Notes: generated by a model from the sequence alone, not told the origin. DNA of 64,000 nucleotides from an uncultured Pelagibacteraceae bacterium (GCA_902540785.1 CACBOA010000003.1:20682-84681), one strand, 5' to 3'; shown: positions 1-8,964, counted from the stretch's first letter. Made by a program: numbers and translations.

Positions 1-147
1 AAACCAGATAGCTCTTTTTTTTATTATGTTAAAAAACCTGCAGGTGGAGAAAAAGCTAAAGTAAAACTTAAAGCAAAAAAGTATAACCCTGCTACTAGAA
101 AACATGAAATTTTTGTGGAAAAGAAACTTCCACCACACAGTAAGTAA
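1..147 (+). CDS. rpmG: 50S ribosomal protein L33, 3' part (partial)
   Basis: The reading frame is open from the first base and ends in TAA; the start lies outside the window. The visible 48 residues contain FFYYVKK followed by KLKAKKYNPATRKHEIFVEKK, which matches the C-terminal half of bacterial L33 (FYxxKKN...K.KKYDPVxRKHVxFKExKI). L33 is a small basic protein of the large ribosomal subunit near the E site. The visible part has no cysteines, so it looks like the zinc-free form. The tail PPHSK is slightly longer than usual. The next gene is convergent and stops immediately after it. Confidence 0.85.
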   Translation, partial: KPDSSFFYYVKKPAGGEKAKVKLKAKKYNPATRKHEIFVEKKLPPHSK

Positions 148-438
148 TTATTTTTTTTTGAAGTTTCTCTTTTCGTAATCGATATATGCATAAATCATAT
201 TTTTCCAGATTTTATTTGTAATCATTGGATCAATATTATTTTTTTGAGATTTTTTCTTTATATTTAATAAGATTTCTTTAATTCTTTTCTTATCAACTAT
301 TTGACTTTTTTTTTCTTTTAGTAAAAGCACTTTTTTAACTAAAAATGTTCTTTTTTTAATTAGCTTTATTAGTGAACTATCAAGCTTATCTAATTCAGAT
401 CTAATTTTACTTAATTTTTTTATTTTTAAAGGCGACAT
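148..438 (-). CDS. chorismate mutase, AroQ type
   Basis: A 96-residue all-helical protein. The N-terminal helix has IRSELDKLDSSLIKLIKKR, typical of AroQ chorismate mutases, followed by LVKKVLLLK, VVD/R-like VDKKRIKEIL, and a C-terminal helix with IWKNMIYAYIDYEKRNF. AroQ enzymes rearrange chorismate to prephenate, the first step to phenylalanine and tyrosine; the conserved Arg and Lys residues of helix 1 and the middle helix are present. It is a free-standing domain, not fused to prephenate dehydratase or DAHP synthase. It is monocistronic, convergent with rpmG and divergent from the heme A synthase gene. The domain call is secure; the physiological partner is not visible. Confidence 0.82.
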   Translation of the reverse strand: MSPLKIKKLSKIRSELDKLDSSLIKLIKKRTFLVKKVLLLKEKKSQIVDKKRIKEILLNIKKKSQKNNIDPMITNKIWKNMIYAYIDYEKRNFKKK

Positions 439-481
439 TTATTAAATTGGATTTGTTAATAATTATTATATTTATCATTAT

Positions 482-1507
482 ATGTATATAGAGAATTATT
501 TATTAAAAAAATACATATCAACATGGCTATTATTTATGTTTTTTTTGGTAGCTTTTATGATTGTTGTGGGCGGTCTTACAAGACTAACTGATTCCGGTCT
601 TTCAATAACAAAATGGGAATTATTTTCTGGAACATTACCCCCCCTAAATGATGTCAAATGGTTAGATTATTTTGAGGAGTATAAAAAGATACCAGAATAT
701 AAAATGCAAAATTATTCTATGACTATGAGTGAATTCAAAGTTATTTTTTGGTGGGAGTGGGCACATCGTTTTCTTGGTAGACTAATTGGTTTAGGATTTT
801 TAATTCCCCTAATATATTTTTCTTTTAAGATTAAGTTAACAAAATTATTAAATCTTTATTCAATTTTTTTTCTTATATGTTTTCAAGGTTTTATTGGCTG
901 GTATATGGTTTCAAGTGGGTTAGTTAATAGATTAGATGTAAGTCATTTTCGACTATCAATTCATTTAGTTATAGCATTTTTAATTTTGTCTTTGATTTTA
1001 TGGAATTACTTAAAATTGAATTTTGATATAAAAGAACAATCACAATTAAATATTTTTTTTCCTATTGTCTTTTTATTTCTAGTTTTTTTACAAATAATTA
1101 TTGGTGCTTTTGTTTCAGGTATGGACGCTGGTTTAATCTATAATTCATGGCCCATGATGGGAAATGCTTACTTTCCAGATGATAATAAATTGGAAAATCT
1201 ATTTAATTTAGCAGCATTTAGTGATGCATCATTAGTTCAATTTCTTCATAGAAATTTAGCTTATGTAATACTTTTTTATTATTTTTGGATTTTATTTAAA
1301 ATTTATAAATATCGAATAAAAAATTGTTTTTTTGCAATTAATCTAGTTGGTTTTTTCTTACTTACGCAAGTCATTCTTGGAATATTTACTTTAATAAATG
1401 GAGCTCAAATAGTTTTAGCATCAATGCATCAACTGAGTTCAGTTTTTCTTGTTAGTGCATCAGTTTATTTTTTATATCTTAATAAAAAAATTAATTCTTT
1501 TTTATAG
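482..1507 (+). CDS. ctaA: heme A synthase (COX15/CtaA)
   Basis: A 341-residue membrane protein with about eight hydrophobic segments. It starts with the family motif VGGLTRLTDSGLSITKWE, and has His residues in the expected helices: WEWAHRFLGR (His95), HFRLSIHL (His155 and His161), FLHRNLAY (His256) and SMHQLSS (His316). CtaA/COX15 oxidises the C8 methyl of heme O to a formyl group, giving heme A for aa3-type cytochrome c oxidase. The length is normal for alphaproteobacterial CtaA. The gene stands alone, and its last 17 bases overlap the convergent hydrolase gene. Confidence 0.95.
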   Translation: MYIENYLLKKYISTWLLFMFFLVAFMIVVGGLTRLTDSGLSITKWELFSGTLPPLNDVKWLDYFEEYKKIPEYKMQNYSMTMSEFKVIFWWEWAHRFLGRLIGLGFLIPLIYFSFKIKLTKLLNLYSIFFLICFQGFIGWYMVSSGLVNRLDVSHFRLSIHLVIAFLILSLILWNYLKLNFDIKEQSQLNIFFPIVFLFLVFLQIIIGAFVSGMDAGLIYNSWPMMGNAYFPDDNKLENLFNLAAFSDASLVQFLHRNLAYVILFYYFWILFKIYKYRIKNCFFAINLVGFFLLTQVILGIFTLINGAQIVLASMHQLSSVFLVSASVYFLYLNKKINSFL

Positions 1508-2309
1508 GAAAATAAGTAAGAATAAATTTTTTCAGTACATTTAAGACTTTATCAGCTTCCTCTAAGAGCATCATGTGTCCGCAATTGTCAATTATTTCAA
1601 TTTTACTTCCATCTATTAAATCTGCTAATTTTTTTCCTTCCTTGACAGGACACATCTTATCTCCATTTGCCAAAATAGATAAAGTAGGGATTTTTATTTC
1701 TTTGGCAGCATTAAAACCATTCTTGTAATTGTCACAAGCTCTAAAATCTATTCCTAATGTATTTTTAATTGTTCTGGATTTAGCTAGCATTCCACCTGTA
1801 TTGATATGATATAAACCTGGAACTGGGTGTCCACCAAAGTGCCCAGCTGGACCATGTGCCCAGTCCATCATCAAATCGACGGCTTTCGGATCATTGTTTT
1901 CTGCTAAAGACAATAATTCTTGATTCATAGGAATGGCTCCAGCACCACCCATTAAACTTAATGTTTTTATTTTTTTTGGAAACCTAAATGCACATTCTAA
2001 AATAACCAAACATCCTTGAGAATGACCAACTAAAGAAGCCTCTTTATAACCTACTGCATCTATAACATCGCTAATCCAGTCAGCCATATCTTCGATAGTT
2101 TTCAAACTTTCACCTCCTGAAAGACCATGTCCAGGCATATCTAAAGCTAAAACACTATAACCATGAAAAGCAAAATACCTGGTTTGGAGTACCCAAGTCA
2201 TATGTGTTAATCCACTACCATGAACAAAAATTATTAATGGTTTTTTTTTGTCGAAAGGACGTCCACCTGTAGAAGCAAAAACTTCTACACCATTAACTTG
2301 AAACTTCAT
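1491..2309 (-). CDS. alpha/beta hydrolase fold protein
   Basis: A 272-residue alpha/beta hydrolase. It has the oxyanion-hole segment VHGSG (residues 29-33), the nucleophile elbow GHSQG with Ser97, an acid candidate in LANGDKM near residue 217, and the catalytic His in NCGHMM near residue 252. A short cap region (about 120-195) is rich in Gly and His. It resembles haloperoxidase or enol-lactonase type hydrolases; the substrate cannot be read from sequence. Its ATG overlaps the stop of the upstream sulfhydrylase gene by four bases, so the two are co-translated. The pairing suggests ester or thioester clean-up linked to homoserine-derived sulfur metabolism, but that is inference. Confidence 0.8.
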   Translation of the reverse strand: MKFQVNGVEVFASTGGRPFDKKKPLIIFVHGSGLTHMTWVLQTRYFAFHGYSVLALDMPGHGLSGGESLKTIEDMADWISDVIDAVGYKEASLVGHSQGCLVILECAFRFPKKIKTLSLMGGAGAIPMNQELLSLAENNDPKAVDLMMDWAHGPAGHFGGHPVPGLYHINTGGMLAKSRTIKNTLGIDFRACDNYKNGFNAAKEIKIPTLSILANGDKMCPVKEGKKLADLIDGSKIEIIDNCGHMMLLEEADKVLNVLKKFILTYFPIKKN

Positions 2310-3640
2310 TGATTGGAAACAAGTCTTGGTCGTCTTGCAGCTCTAAAACCTGTCTCAAAGTCATTTCTAATATCATCAAAATCTTCTATTCCCACAGACA
2401 ATCTAATCATATCTTGAGATAATCCAGCAAATTTTAATGTAGCTTCATCCATTTGAGAGTGTGTAGAAGATGCTGGATGAATTACTAAGGTTCTAGTATC
2501 ACCAACATTAGCAAGATGAGAAGCAAGTTTAACGTTATTTATAAATGCTTCTCCTGCTTCTTTACCACCTTTAATACCAAAAGCTATCATTGAACCTTTA
2601 CCATGTGGCAAAAGTTTTTTTGCTAAATCGTGGTCGGGATGGTCAGGAACACTTGGATGAGAAACCCAAGCAACACTTTCATGGCTTAATAAATATTTGA
2701 CCATTTTTTCTGCGTTAGAACAATGCTTTTGCATTCTAACAGATAAAGTTTCAATACCTTGTAAAACATTCCAAGCATTCTGTGGACTCAAACATGGTCC
2801 AAAATCTCTCATGCCTTCAGCTCTTGCTTTCATTGTAAAAGCTGTAGGCCCAAACTCTTCTGCAAACGAAAGTCCATGGTAACCTTCATAAGGTTTAGTC
2901 ATAGTTGGAAATTTATCATTTTGCATCCAATCAAATTTTCCACCCTCAACTAAAATACCTGCCATTGATGAACCATGACCTGCCATCCATTTGGTAAGTG
3001 AGTGAACCACAATATCAGCACCATGATCAATTGGTTTGCAAAGATATGGTGTTTGATAAGTTGCATCTATAATTAAAGGAATTCCTGCGTCATGAGCAAT
3101 CTTAGCTATTTCAGGCATATTCATAATTTCGTTTCCAGGATTTCCAACAAGCTCACCAAAAATACCTTTAGTATTTTTTTGAATTGCTTTTTTAAAACCC
3201 TCAGTATCTCTTGGTTTTACAAATGTGCATTTGACACCAAATTTTGGTAAAGTAAGCCTAAATAAATTTACAGTACCACCATAGAGCTGTGATGAAACTA
3301 CTAAATGATCTCCAGCCTCACATAAAGTCATTATTGTTAAAAAAATTGCACTCATTCCAGATGAAGTTGCTAAGGCAGCTGTACCTCCTTCTAAGGCCGC
3401 AACTCTCTCTTCTAATACTGCTACTGTAGGATTAGAAATTCTGCTATAAATATGACCACCTCTCTCCAAATTAAAAAGTGCTGCAGCATGATCAACATCA
3501 TCAAACAAATATGATGTAGTTTGATAAATTGGCACTTGTCTTGAACCAGCATTTTTTTGAGGTTGATAGCCAGCATGAAGACTCAGTGTATCAAATTTGT
3601 AAGTTTTAGGATCTGTGCTTTTCTTTTTCTTATCAGTCAT
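2306..3640 (-). CDS. metY: O-acetylhomoserine sulfhydrylase / Cys-Met metabolism PLP enzyme
   Basis: A 444-residue fold-type I PLP enzyme of the Cys/Met metabolism family. Visible features are the N-terminal signature FDTLSLHAGYQ, YSRISNPTVAVLEER, the cofactor phosphate-binding stretch SSGMSAIF, the PLP-pyridine Asp in IIDATY (Asp192) and the Schiff-base Lys in HSLTKWMAGHG (Lys217). The length and the HAGYQPD-like start fit O-acetylhomoserine aminocarboxypropyltransferase (MetY), which makes homocysteine from O-acetylhomoserine and sulfide. Methionine gamma-lyase and cystathionine gamma-synthase are close relatives but usually about 390-400 residues. An AAGGAAA ribosome-binding site lies upstream of the ATG. 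It is first in a two-gene operon with the hydrolase and divergent from rplM. Confidence 0.85.
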   Translation of the reverse strand: MTDKKKKSTDPKTYKFDTLSLHAGYQPQKNAGSRQVPIYQTTSYLFDDVDHAAALFNLERGGHIYSRISNPTVAVLEERVAALEGGTAALATSSGMSAIFLTIMTLCEAGDHLVVSSQLYGGTVNLFRLTLPKFGVKCTFVKPRDTEGFKKAIQKNTKGIFGELVGNPGNEIMNMPEIAKIAHDAGIPLIIDATYQTPYLCKPIDHGADIVVHSLTKWMAGHGSSMAGILVEGGKFDWMQNDKFPTMTKPYEGYHGLSFAEEFGPTAFTMKARAEGMRDFGPCLSPQNAWNVLQGIETLSVRMQKHCSNAEKMVKYLLSHESVAWVSHPSVPDHPDHDLAKKLLPHGKGSMIAFGIKGGKEAGEAFINNVKLASHLANVGDTRTLVIHPASSTHSQMDEATLKFAGLSQDMIRLSVGIEDFDDIRNDFETGFRAARRPRLVSNQ

Positions 3641-3692
3641 AAATTTTCCTTGATTTTAAATATTAATAACTAACTATCAATATTAATATAAA

Positions 3693-3721
3693 TTGACAAT
3701 ATCACATTTATCAGTATTAAT
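3693..3721 (+). promoter_or_regulatory. sigma-70 type promoter of rplM-rpsI
   Basis: A perfect -35 box TTGACA at 3693-3698 is followed by a 16-base spacer and a TATTAA(T) -10 box at 3715-3720. Transcription would start about five bases before the rplM ATG, giving a very short leader. The -35 lies in the palindrome ATTGACAAT, so on the other strand TTGTCA could serve the divergent sulfhydrylase gene. Inference from sequence only. Confidence 0.6.
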
Positions 3722-3731
3722 CCGGCCATTC

Positions 3732-4190
3732 ATGACAAAATTTATCAAAAAAGAGCAATTATCACCATCATGGTATGAGATTGATGCAACCAATGCAGTT
3801 GTAGGTAGACTCGCTATAGTAATATCTAAAATTATAAGAGGAAAAAATAAAACTACTTATACACCACATATGAACAGTGGGGATTTTGTTGTTGTTAAAA
3901 ATATTGAACAAATAAGATTTACAGGAAAAAAGTTTCAGAATAAAAAATACTATAAACACACTGGCCATCCTGGCGGAATCAAAGAAACTACCCCTGAAAA
4001 ACTCAAAGAAAAAAAACCAGGTGAGATTTTAAAATTAGCTGTAAAAAGAATGTTACCTACTGGAGTATTAGGTAGAGAGCAGCTTTCCAAGTTAAAAATT
4101 TATAGTGGGGACAGTCATCCTCATTCAGCTCAAAATCCTAAAGTAATAGAACTAAATAAATTGAATAACAAAAATATTGTAAGAAATTAA
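3732..4190 (+). CDS. rplM: 50S ribosomal protein L13
   Basis: L13 binds 23S rRNA early in large-subunit assembly. Visible family motifs are WYEIDATNAVVGRLA, YTPHMNSGDFVVV, FTGKK, YYKHTGHPGG, AVKRMLP, LGREQLSKLKIYSG and HPHSAQNPK. I place the start at the ATG giving MTKFIKKEQL, 152 residues. A longer frame could begin at an upstream TTG, but that codon is the -35 box of the promoter and would add 13 residues not found in L13. The gene is followed by rpsI after a single intergenic base, the usual L13-S9 operon. Confidence 0.96.
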   Translation: MTKFIKKEQLSPSWYEIDATNAVVGRLAIVISKIIRGKNKTTYTPHMNSGDFVVVKNIEQIRFTGKKFQNKKYYKHTGHPGGIKETTPEKLKEKKPGEILKLAVKRMLPTGVLGREQLSKLKIYSGDSHPHSAQNPKVIELNKLNNKNIVRN

Positions 4191-4191
4191 T

Positions 4192-4629
4192 ATGGAAAGT
4201 GTTCAACAAAATCAAAAAAAAATAAAGTTAAAATTGGATTTTAAAGATAGCAAATATGCCACTGGCAGAAGAAAAACTTCAATTGCAAAGGTTTGGCTTA
4301 AAAAAGGTTCTGGTAAAATTTATGTTAATGGAAAACTTTATAGCGAATATTTTTCAAGTGATAATCATAAAATGCAAATAATAAAACCGTTTGAATTGAT
4401 TAAACAACCTACTGATTTTGACGTTAGGTGTAATGTAAAGGGTGGGGGACCAACAGGTCAAGCTGGAGCAATGGTTCATGGAATTTCTAAAGCTTTAGTT
4501 TTATTTGATGAAAATTTTAAAACATCACTTAGAACTGAAAAATTAACCACGCGTGATTCTCGTGCTGTTGAAAGAAAAAAACCTGGAAGAAAAAAAGCGA
4601 GAAGAAGTTTCCAGTTTTCTAAAAGATAA
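4192..4629 (+). CDS. rpsI: 30S ribosomal protein S9
   Basis: A 145-residue S9. Signature segments are YATGRRKTSIAKVWLKKGSGKIYVNGK, GGGPTGQAGAMVHGISKAL, RDSRAVERKKPGRKKARRSFQFSKR. The C-terminal SKR tail reaches the P-site tRNA in the ribosome. It carries a short N-terminal extension, usual for alphaproteobacterial S9. Co-transcribed with rplM from the promoter upstream of that gene. Confidence 0.97.
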   Translation: MESVQQNQKKIKLKLDFKDSKYATGRRKTSIAKVWLKKGSGKIYVNGKLYSEYFSSDNHKMQIIKPFELIKQPTDFDVRCNVKGGGPTGQAGAMVHGISKALVLFDENFKTSLRTEKLTTRDSRAVERKKPGRKKARRSFQFSKR

Positions 4630-4662
4630 TTTTCTTTTAATAATTAACTGTTATAATAAAAA

Positions 4663-5685
4663 ATGCCTAAGCTTAATGTATTAATTTCTGGATCGACTGG
4701 ATATATTGGTATTCAATTAATTAAATTGTTAGTTAAACATAAATATGTAAAAATTAAATATCTTTGTGGAAATTCCTCTGTAGGAAAAAAGATTTCATAT
4801 TTTGATATATCTTTAATTAATAAAAAATTACCAAAAATTGTAAAATTTAATAAAAAATATCTTAATGAAATTGATATAATTTTTACAGCACTTCCCAATG
4901 GTGAAGCTCAGGAAATTTCAAATTATTTAAAAAAAGATAATGTACTAATTGATTTAGCTGCCGATTTTAGATTAAAAAAAGCTTCTGATTATCTTAAGTG
5001 GTATAAACAGAAACACAAATCAACTAAAAATATTAAAAAAAGTATTTATTCATTACCAGAAATTTCAAAACAAGAAGTTAAAAAATTTAATATAATTGCT
5101 TGTCCTGGATGTTACCCAACCTCGATCCTATTGCCCTTAATTCCATTAGTTCAAAAAAAAATGATTCGATTAAACAACATTATTATTGATTCTAAATCAG
5201 GATATTCAGGCGCAGGTAGAGGAGTTCACAAAAAATATAAAGATCAAAATTTATATGAGTCAATTAGTGCTTATGGAGTTGGATTTCATAGACACAATTC
5301 AGAAATAGAGCAAACTTTAAAAGAATATTCGAACAAAAAAATTAAATTTGATTTCACCCCACATCTAACACCAATGTTTAGAGGAATTTTGAGTACAATT
5401 TATGTAGAGGTCAATAAAAATGTTTCTCAAAACAAAATCAAAAAAGTTTTAACAAATTATTATAAGAACGATATTTTCATCAAAATCCTAAAGAATGATG
5501 CTTTAATAAGTACTAATGATGTAATAAATACTAACAAATGTCATATATCAGTATGCAAGACAAAAAACAAAAATAAGTTAATTATTCTCTCGACAATAGA
5601 TAATCTTATTAAGGGTGGATCTGGTCAAGCTATACAAAACATGAATTTAAAATTTGGATTTCCTTTAAAAACTGGACTTATATGA
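4663..5685 (+). CDS. argC: N-acetyl-gamma-glutamyl-phosphate reductase
   Basis: A 340-residue ArgC, the NADPH-dependent reductase that turns N-acetylglutamyl phosphate into the semialdehyde in arginine synthesis. The N-terminal nucleotide-binding loop is ISGSTGYIGIQL (residues 9-20), the catalytic Cys150 sits in ACPGCYPTS, and the later conserved segments SGYSGAGRG, GFHRHNSEIEQ and LTPMFRGILSTIY are present. It opens a tight operon: its stop overlaps the following small lipoprotein gene by four bases (ATGA). Confidence 0.95.
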   Translation: MPKLNVLISGSTGYIGIQLIKLLVKHKYVKIKYLCGNSSVGKKISYFDISLINKKLPKIVKFNKKYLNEIDIIFTALPNGEAQEISNYLKKDNVLIDLAADFRLKKASDYLKWYKQKHKSTKNIKKSIYSLPEISKQEVKKFNIIACPGCYPTSILLPLIPLVQKKMIRLNNIIIDSKSGYSGAGRGVHKKYKDQNLYESISAYGVGFHRHNSEIEQTLKEYSNKKIKFDFTPHLTPMFRGILSTIYVEVNKNVSQNKIKKVLTNYYKNDIFIKILKNDALISTNDVINTNKCHISVCKTKNKNKLIILSTIDNLIKGGSGQAIQNMNLKFGFPLKTGLI

Positions 5686-5909
5686 AAAAAATAAATCTAA
5701 TTTTAATTTTAATAATATTTCAATCATGTTCTTTTATTAATGATTCTGCTTATTGGAATGAACACAACAAAAAAAAAGTTAAAGAACAAAAAAACATGGC
5801 TAAAATAATTAAAAAATCAAAAGATATTACATTAATGTCTCTAGATGAGTACAAGATTTATATAGATGATTATATTAAAAAAAGTAAATATCCTGATATA
5901 GCAAGATGA
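5682..5909 (+). CDS. small predicted lipoprotein between argC and hom
   Basis: A 75-residue protein with a short hydrophobic signal (residues 4-13) and a lipobox-like FQSC, so Cys16 would be the lipidated residue. The mature part is Lys-rich (EHNKKKVKEQKN) and ends in a helical, charged tail with SLDEYKIYIDDYIKKS. I do not recognise the family. The gene overlaps argC upstream and hom downstream by four bases on each side, so it is clearly translated with them, although nothing links a lipoprotein to amino-acid synthesis. It may be a lineage-specific envelope protein using the operon for expression. Confidence 0.6.
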   Translation: MKKINLILILIIFQSCSFINDSAYWNEHNKKKVKEQKNMAKIIKKSKDITLMSLDEYKIYIDDYIKKSKYPDIAR

Positions 5910-7198
5910 AAAATTTAGTAAATATTGCAATAATTGGCTTAGGACAAATAGGTATTTACCTTTACAATGAGTTAAGATCAAAAAAAAAGGAAATTGAGAG
6001 AAAAACTGGAAAAAAAATTAATATTGTTGCTATATCAGCAAAAAATAGGAACAAAAAAAGAAGATTTCAAATTCAAAAAAATATCTTCTTTAAAAAACCA
6101 CTTCAAATTTTTAGAAATAAAAAAATAGATGTACTATTTGAATGCATAGGTCAATCTGACGGTATTTCAAAAAAGATCGTTGAAACTGCTCTTAAAAATA
6201 AAATACACGTCATAACACCTAACAAAGCTTTAATTGCAAAACATGGGGATCATTTAGCAAAACTTGCTGAAAAAAATAATGTAAATTTAGAATTTGAAGC
6301 CTCTGTTGCAGGAGGGATCCCTATCTTGAGAACGATTAAGGAAGGTTTAGCAACGAATAAAATTGATAAAGTCTACGGAATTTTAAATGGAACCACCAAC
6401 TATATCTTATCTGAAATGGAAAATAGTAACCAAAATTTTAATAAAGTTTTACAAAAAGCACAACAACTTGGCTATGCAGAGCCAAAAAACCCAAAACTTG
6501 ATCTAAATGGTTTTGATGCGTTTGCGAAAGTAAGAATTTTGTCTGCACTCTCGTTTAATACAAAAATTTCTAAACATAAATGTATAATGCAAGGTATTGA
6601 AAATATTGATTTGAAAGATATTAAGATCGCAAGTCAATTAGGATTAAGAGTTAAACTTCTTGGTATTTCTGAAGTAATCAATAATAGATTATTTGAAACT
6701 GTGCATCCATGCTTAGTTAGTAAAAATACATATATTGGAAATGTTAATGGGGTAATGAATGCTGTTATTATAGAGGGTAAACCAATAGGTGAGAGTGTTC
6801 TGCAAGGCGAGGGTGCTGGCCCGGGGCCAACTTCATCTTCTCTATTGTCAGATTTATTGTCAATTTTAAGAGGAAATATTAAGTATCCTTTTGGTTTATC
6901 CTCAAAAAAAAGAAAATCTTTTAAATCATTTAATAATGATAATTATACTAATTCTTTGTATCTAAGATTTGAAGTTAATGACAAACAGGGCGTTCTTTCT
7001 CTTATAACAAATAGATTAGCTAAATATAAGATTTCTGTAAAAAGAATAATTCAAACACCAGATAAGAAAAATAAGAAGGCGACAATAGTCATCATTACCC
7101 ATAAAACTTCTGAAAAGAATGCTAGTAATTGCTTATCTATATTTAGAAAAAATAAGAATATTCTTAAATCTCCAACATTAATTCGATTATATAATTAA
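5906..7198 (+). CDS. hom: homoserine dehydrogenase
   Basis: A 430-residue homoserine dehydrogenase, which reduces aspartate semialdehyde to homoserine for threonine and methionine. It has an N-terminal NAD(P) Rossmann loop IIGLGQIGIYL, the family signature around EASVAGGIPILRTIKEGLATN and GILNGTTNYILSEM, the A.KNPKLDLNGFDAFAK segment, and a C-terminal ACT-like regulatory domain from about residue 355 (YLRFEVNDKQGVLSLI...). The ACT domain suggests feedback control by threonine. It sits in the argC operon, overlapping both neighbours. Supply of homoserine also fits with the nearby sulfhydrylase gene on the other strand. Confidence 0.95.
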   Translation: MKNLVNIAIIGLGQIGIYLYNELRSKKKEIERKTGKKINIVAISAKNRNKKRRFQIQKNIFFKKPLQIFRNKKIDVLFECIGQSDGISKKIVETALKNKIHVITPNKALIAKHGDHLAKLAEKNNVNLEFEASVAGGIPILRTIKEGLATNKIDKVYGILNGTTNYILSEMENSNQNFNKVLQKAQQLGYAEPKNPKLDLNGFDAFAKVRILSALSFNTKISKHKCIMQGIENIDLKDIKIASQLGLRVKLLGISEVINNRLFETVHPCLVSKNTYIGNVNGVMNAVIIEGKPIGESVLQGEGAGPGPTSSSLLSDLLSILRGNIKYPFGLSSKKRKSFKSFNNDNYTNSLYLRFEVNDKQGVLSLITNRLAKYKISVKRIIQTPDKKNKKATIVIITHKTSEKNASNCLSIFRKNKNILKSPTLIRLYN

Positions 7199-8100
7199 TG
7201 GATATTTATATAAAACTTTTTGAGGTTTTATTCCCAGTATTTTTTGTAGTTGGTATTGGATATTATTTAGGTAAAAAAAATCCTAAAATAGATACAACTT
7301 TTATAACTAATTTTGCTGCTAACGTTGGAACTCCAGCAATGATTATTTATGCATTAAATCCAGTTAATATTTCTTTCAATATTTTTTTAAATTATTTTTG
7401 GTATTACGCTTTAGCTATTGTTGGATTTATGATTACTGGAATAATAATACTATATCTTCTAAATACTAAAGATATTATAAGAGAATTACCCCCACTAACA
7501 ATGCCAAACACTGGAAATATGGGTTTGCCTATATGTTTGTTTGCCTATGGTTCACAAGGACTTGGAGTTTCAGCTGCAATATCTGCTTTGATTATTTTAT
7601 GTCATTTTACCTTAGGTGTATTTCTTGCTGATAGAAAATTTAGTTTAGACGTTATACTTAAAAGTCCTCCATTTTATGCAATAATAATTTCTGTTTTTTT
7701 ACTTTATTACGACCTAGAACTTCCAGGGTTTGTTGAAAATACTACCTTTCTATTAATGTATGCTACAATATTTTTAATTTTAATGTCTTTAGGAATTGCT
7801 TTAACAAGACTAAAGATCTTTTCAATTAACAAAGCAATATTTTCTTCTATAGGAAGAGTAATCATTGGCCCTATAATTGGATACTTTTTGATTTTATATT
7901 TTAATTTAGAGGGATTTGCAGCAGGTGTTTTATTAATTCAATGTTCTATGCCAAGTGCAGTTCTTAATTATCTTGTTGCATCTATATATTCTCCTAAAAA
8001 AATCATCGATAGTGTTGCTAGTACTATTGTTGTTTCGACACTGATGTCATTTATCACTGTTCCAATAGTAGTATTCTTTGCTTTAAAATACTTTAATTAA
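7198..8100 (+). CDS. AEC family (auxin efflux carrier type) permease
   Basis: A 300-residue membrane protein with about ten hydrophobic helices. The start YIKLFEVLFPVFFVVGIGYYLGKK, the central NTGNMGLPICLFAYGSQG loop and the C-terminal AGVLLIQCSMPSAVLNYLVASIY are characteristic of the AEC transporter family, which exports or imports carboxylates, amino acids or auxin-like compounds. The hom stop and this ATG share one base (TAATG), so it is the last gene of the argC operon. A role in moving an amino acid of the aspartate family is possible from context, but the substrate is unknown. Confidence 0.82.
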   Translation: MDIYIKLFEVLFPVFFVVGIGYYLGKKNPKIDTTFITNFAANVGTPAMIIYALNPVNISFNIFLNYFWYYALAIVGFMITGIIILYLLNTKDIIRELPPLTMPNTGNMGLPICLFAYGSQGLGVSAAISALIILCHFTLGVFLADRKFSLDVILKSPPFYAIIISVFLLYYDLELPGFVENTTFLLMYATIFLILMSLGIALTRLKIFSINKAIFSSIGRVIIGPIIGYFLILYFNLEGFAAGVLLIQCSMPSAVLNYLVASIYSPKKIIDSVASTIVVSTLMSFITVPIVVFFALKYFN

Positions 8101-8118
8101 TATATATCCTCTTAACAG

Positions 8119-8964
8119 ATGAAGGCTATAACTTTTAATCTATTGGCCTGGGTAATGCTTCCAATTATGGATGGATTTGCAAAATATCTAAGTACCGATC
8201 TTCCTGTCTTACAAATAACTTGGGCAAGATATTTTTTTACCGTGGTATTTACTTTTCCAATAATGTTTTTATTTTTTAAAAAAAATCTTGTGTGGACTGA
8301 TAAACCAAAATTACAATTTACGAGAGGTATAATTCTTTTAACAGCTAATATTTGCTTCTTTTATGCAATTTCGATAATTTCTTTAGCTAAAGCACTAACT
8401 TTGGCTTTTGTTGCTCCTTTAATTGTGACTGCTTTTTCCCCAATTTTTTTAGGTGAAAAAGTCGGATTTAGGAGATGGTCTGCAGTTATTATAGGGTTTA
8501 TAGGTTCATTAGTAGTTATAAGGCCTGGTTTTGTTGAAATAAATTTAGCAAGTATTGCTGCGCTTGGAACAGGTGTAATGTATGGGTTTTATTTAATTAT
8601 TACTCGTAAATTGAGCACATCAGACAATCCTTTATTAACTTTATTATTAACTGGTGTAGTAGGGGCCATAATCATATCTTTTGTGATGCCGTTTGTTTGG
8701 GTTAAACCTAATTTTAATCAGTGGTCTATAATGGCTGCGATAGGAATTTTTGCGTGTTTAGGCCATTTTTTTCTTATATTGTCTCTTAAATACGCTGATG
8801 CCTCTAAATTAGCACCATTTAGTTACTTTGAAATATTTACAAACATAATTATAGGTTATTATTTCTTTGGTGATTTCCCTGATATTTGGACTTTTTTAGG
8901 TTTATTAATTATTGTATTAAGTGGTATCTACATCTTAAGAAGAGAGAACTTGATAAAAAAGTGA
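8119..8964 (+). CDS. EamA/DMT family permease
   Basis: A 281-residue inner-membrane protein with ten predicted helices arranged as two EamA repeats: the first ends around FLGEKVGFRRWSAVIIGFIGSLVVIRPG and the second around EIFTNIIIGYYFFGDFPDIWTFLGLLIIVLSGIYILRRE. DMT carriers move amino acids, nucleobases or other small metabolites. The gene starts 18 bases after the AEC permease gene and may belong to the same transcript. It is the last core gene before the accessory island. Confidence 0.82.
   Translation: MKAITFNLLAWVMLPIMDGFAKYLSTDLPVLQITWARYFFTVVFTFPIMFLFFKKNLVWTDKPKLQFTRGIILLTANICFFYAISIISLAKALTLAFVAPLIVTAFSPIFLGEKVGFRRWSAVIIGFIGSLVVIRPGFVEINLASIAALGTGVMYGFYLIITRKLSTSDNPLLTLLLTGVVGAIIISFVMPFVWVKPNFNQWSIMAAIGIFACLGHFFLILSLKYADASKLAPFSYFEIFTNIIIGYYFFGDFPDIWTFLGLLIIVLSGIYILRRENLIKK

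Noticed and set aside
3693..3731. Extended N-terminus of L13 from a TTG start
   Set aside because: The TTG is the -35 box; the extra residues are not part of the L13 family.
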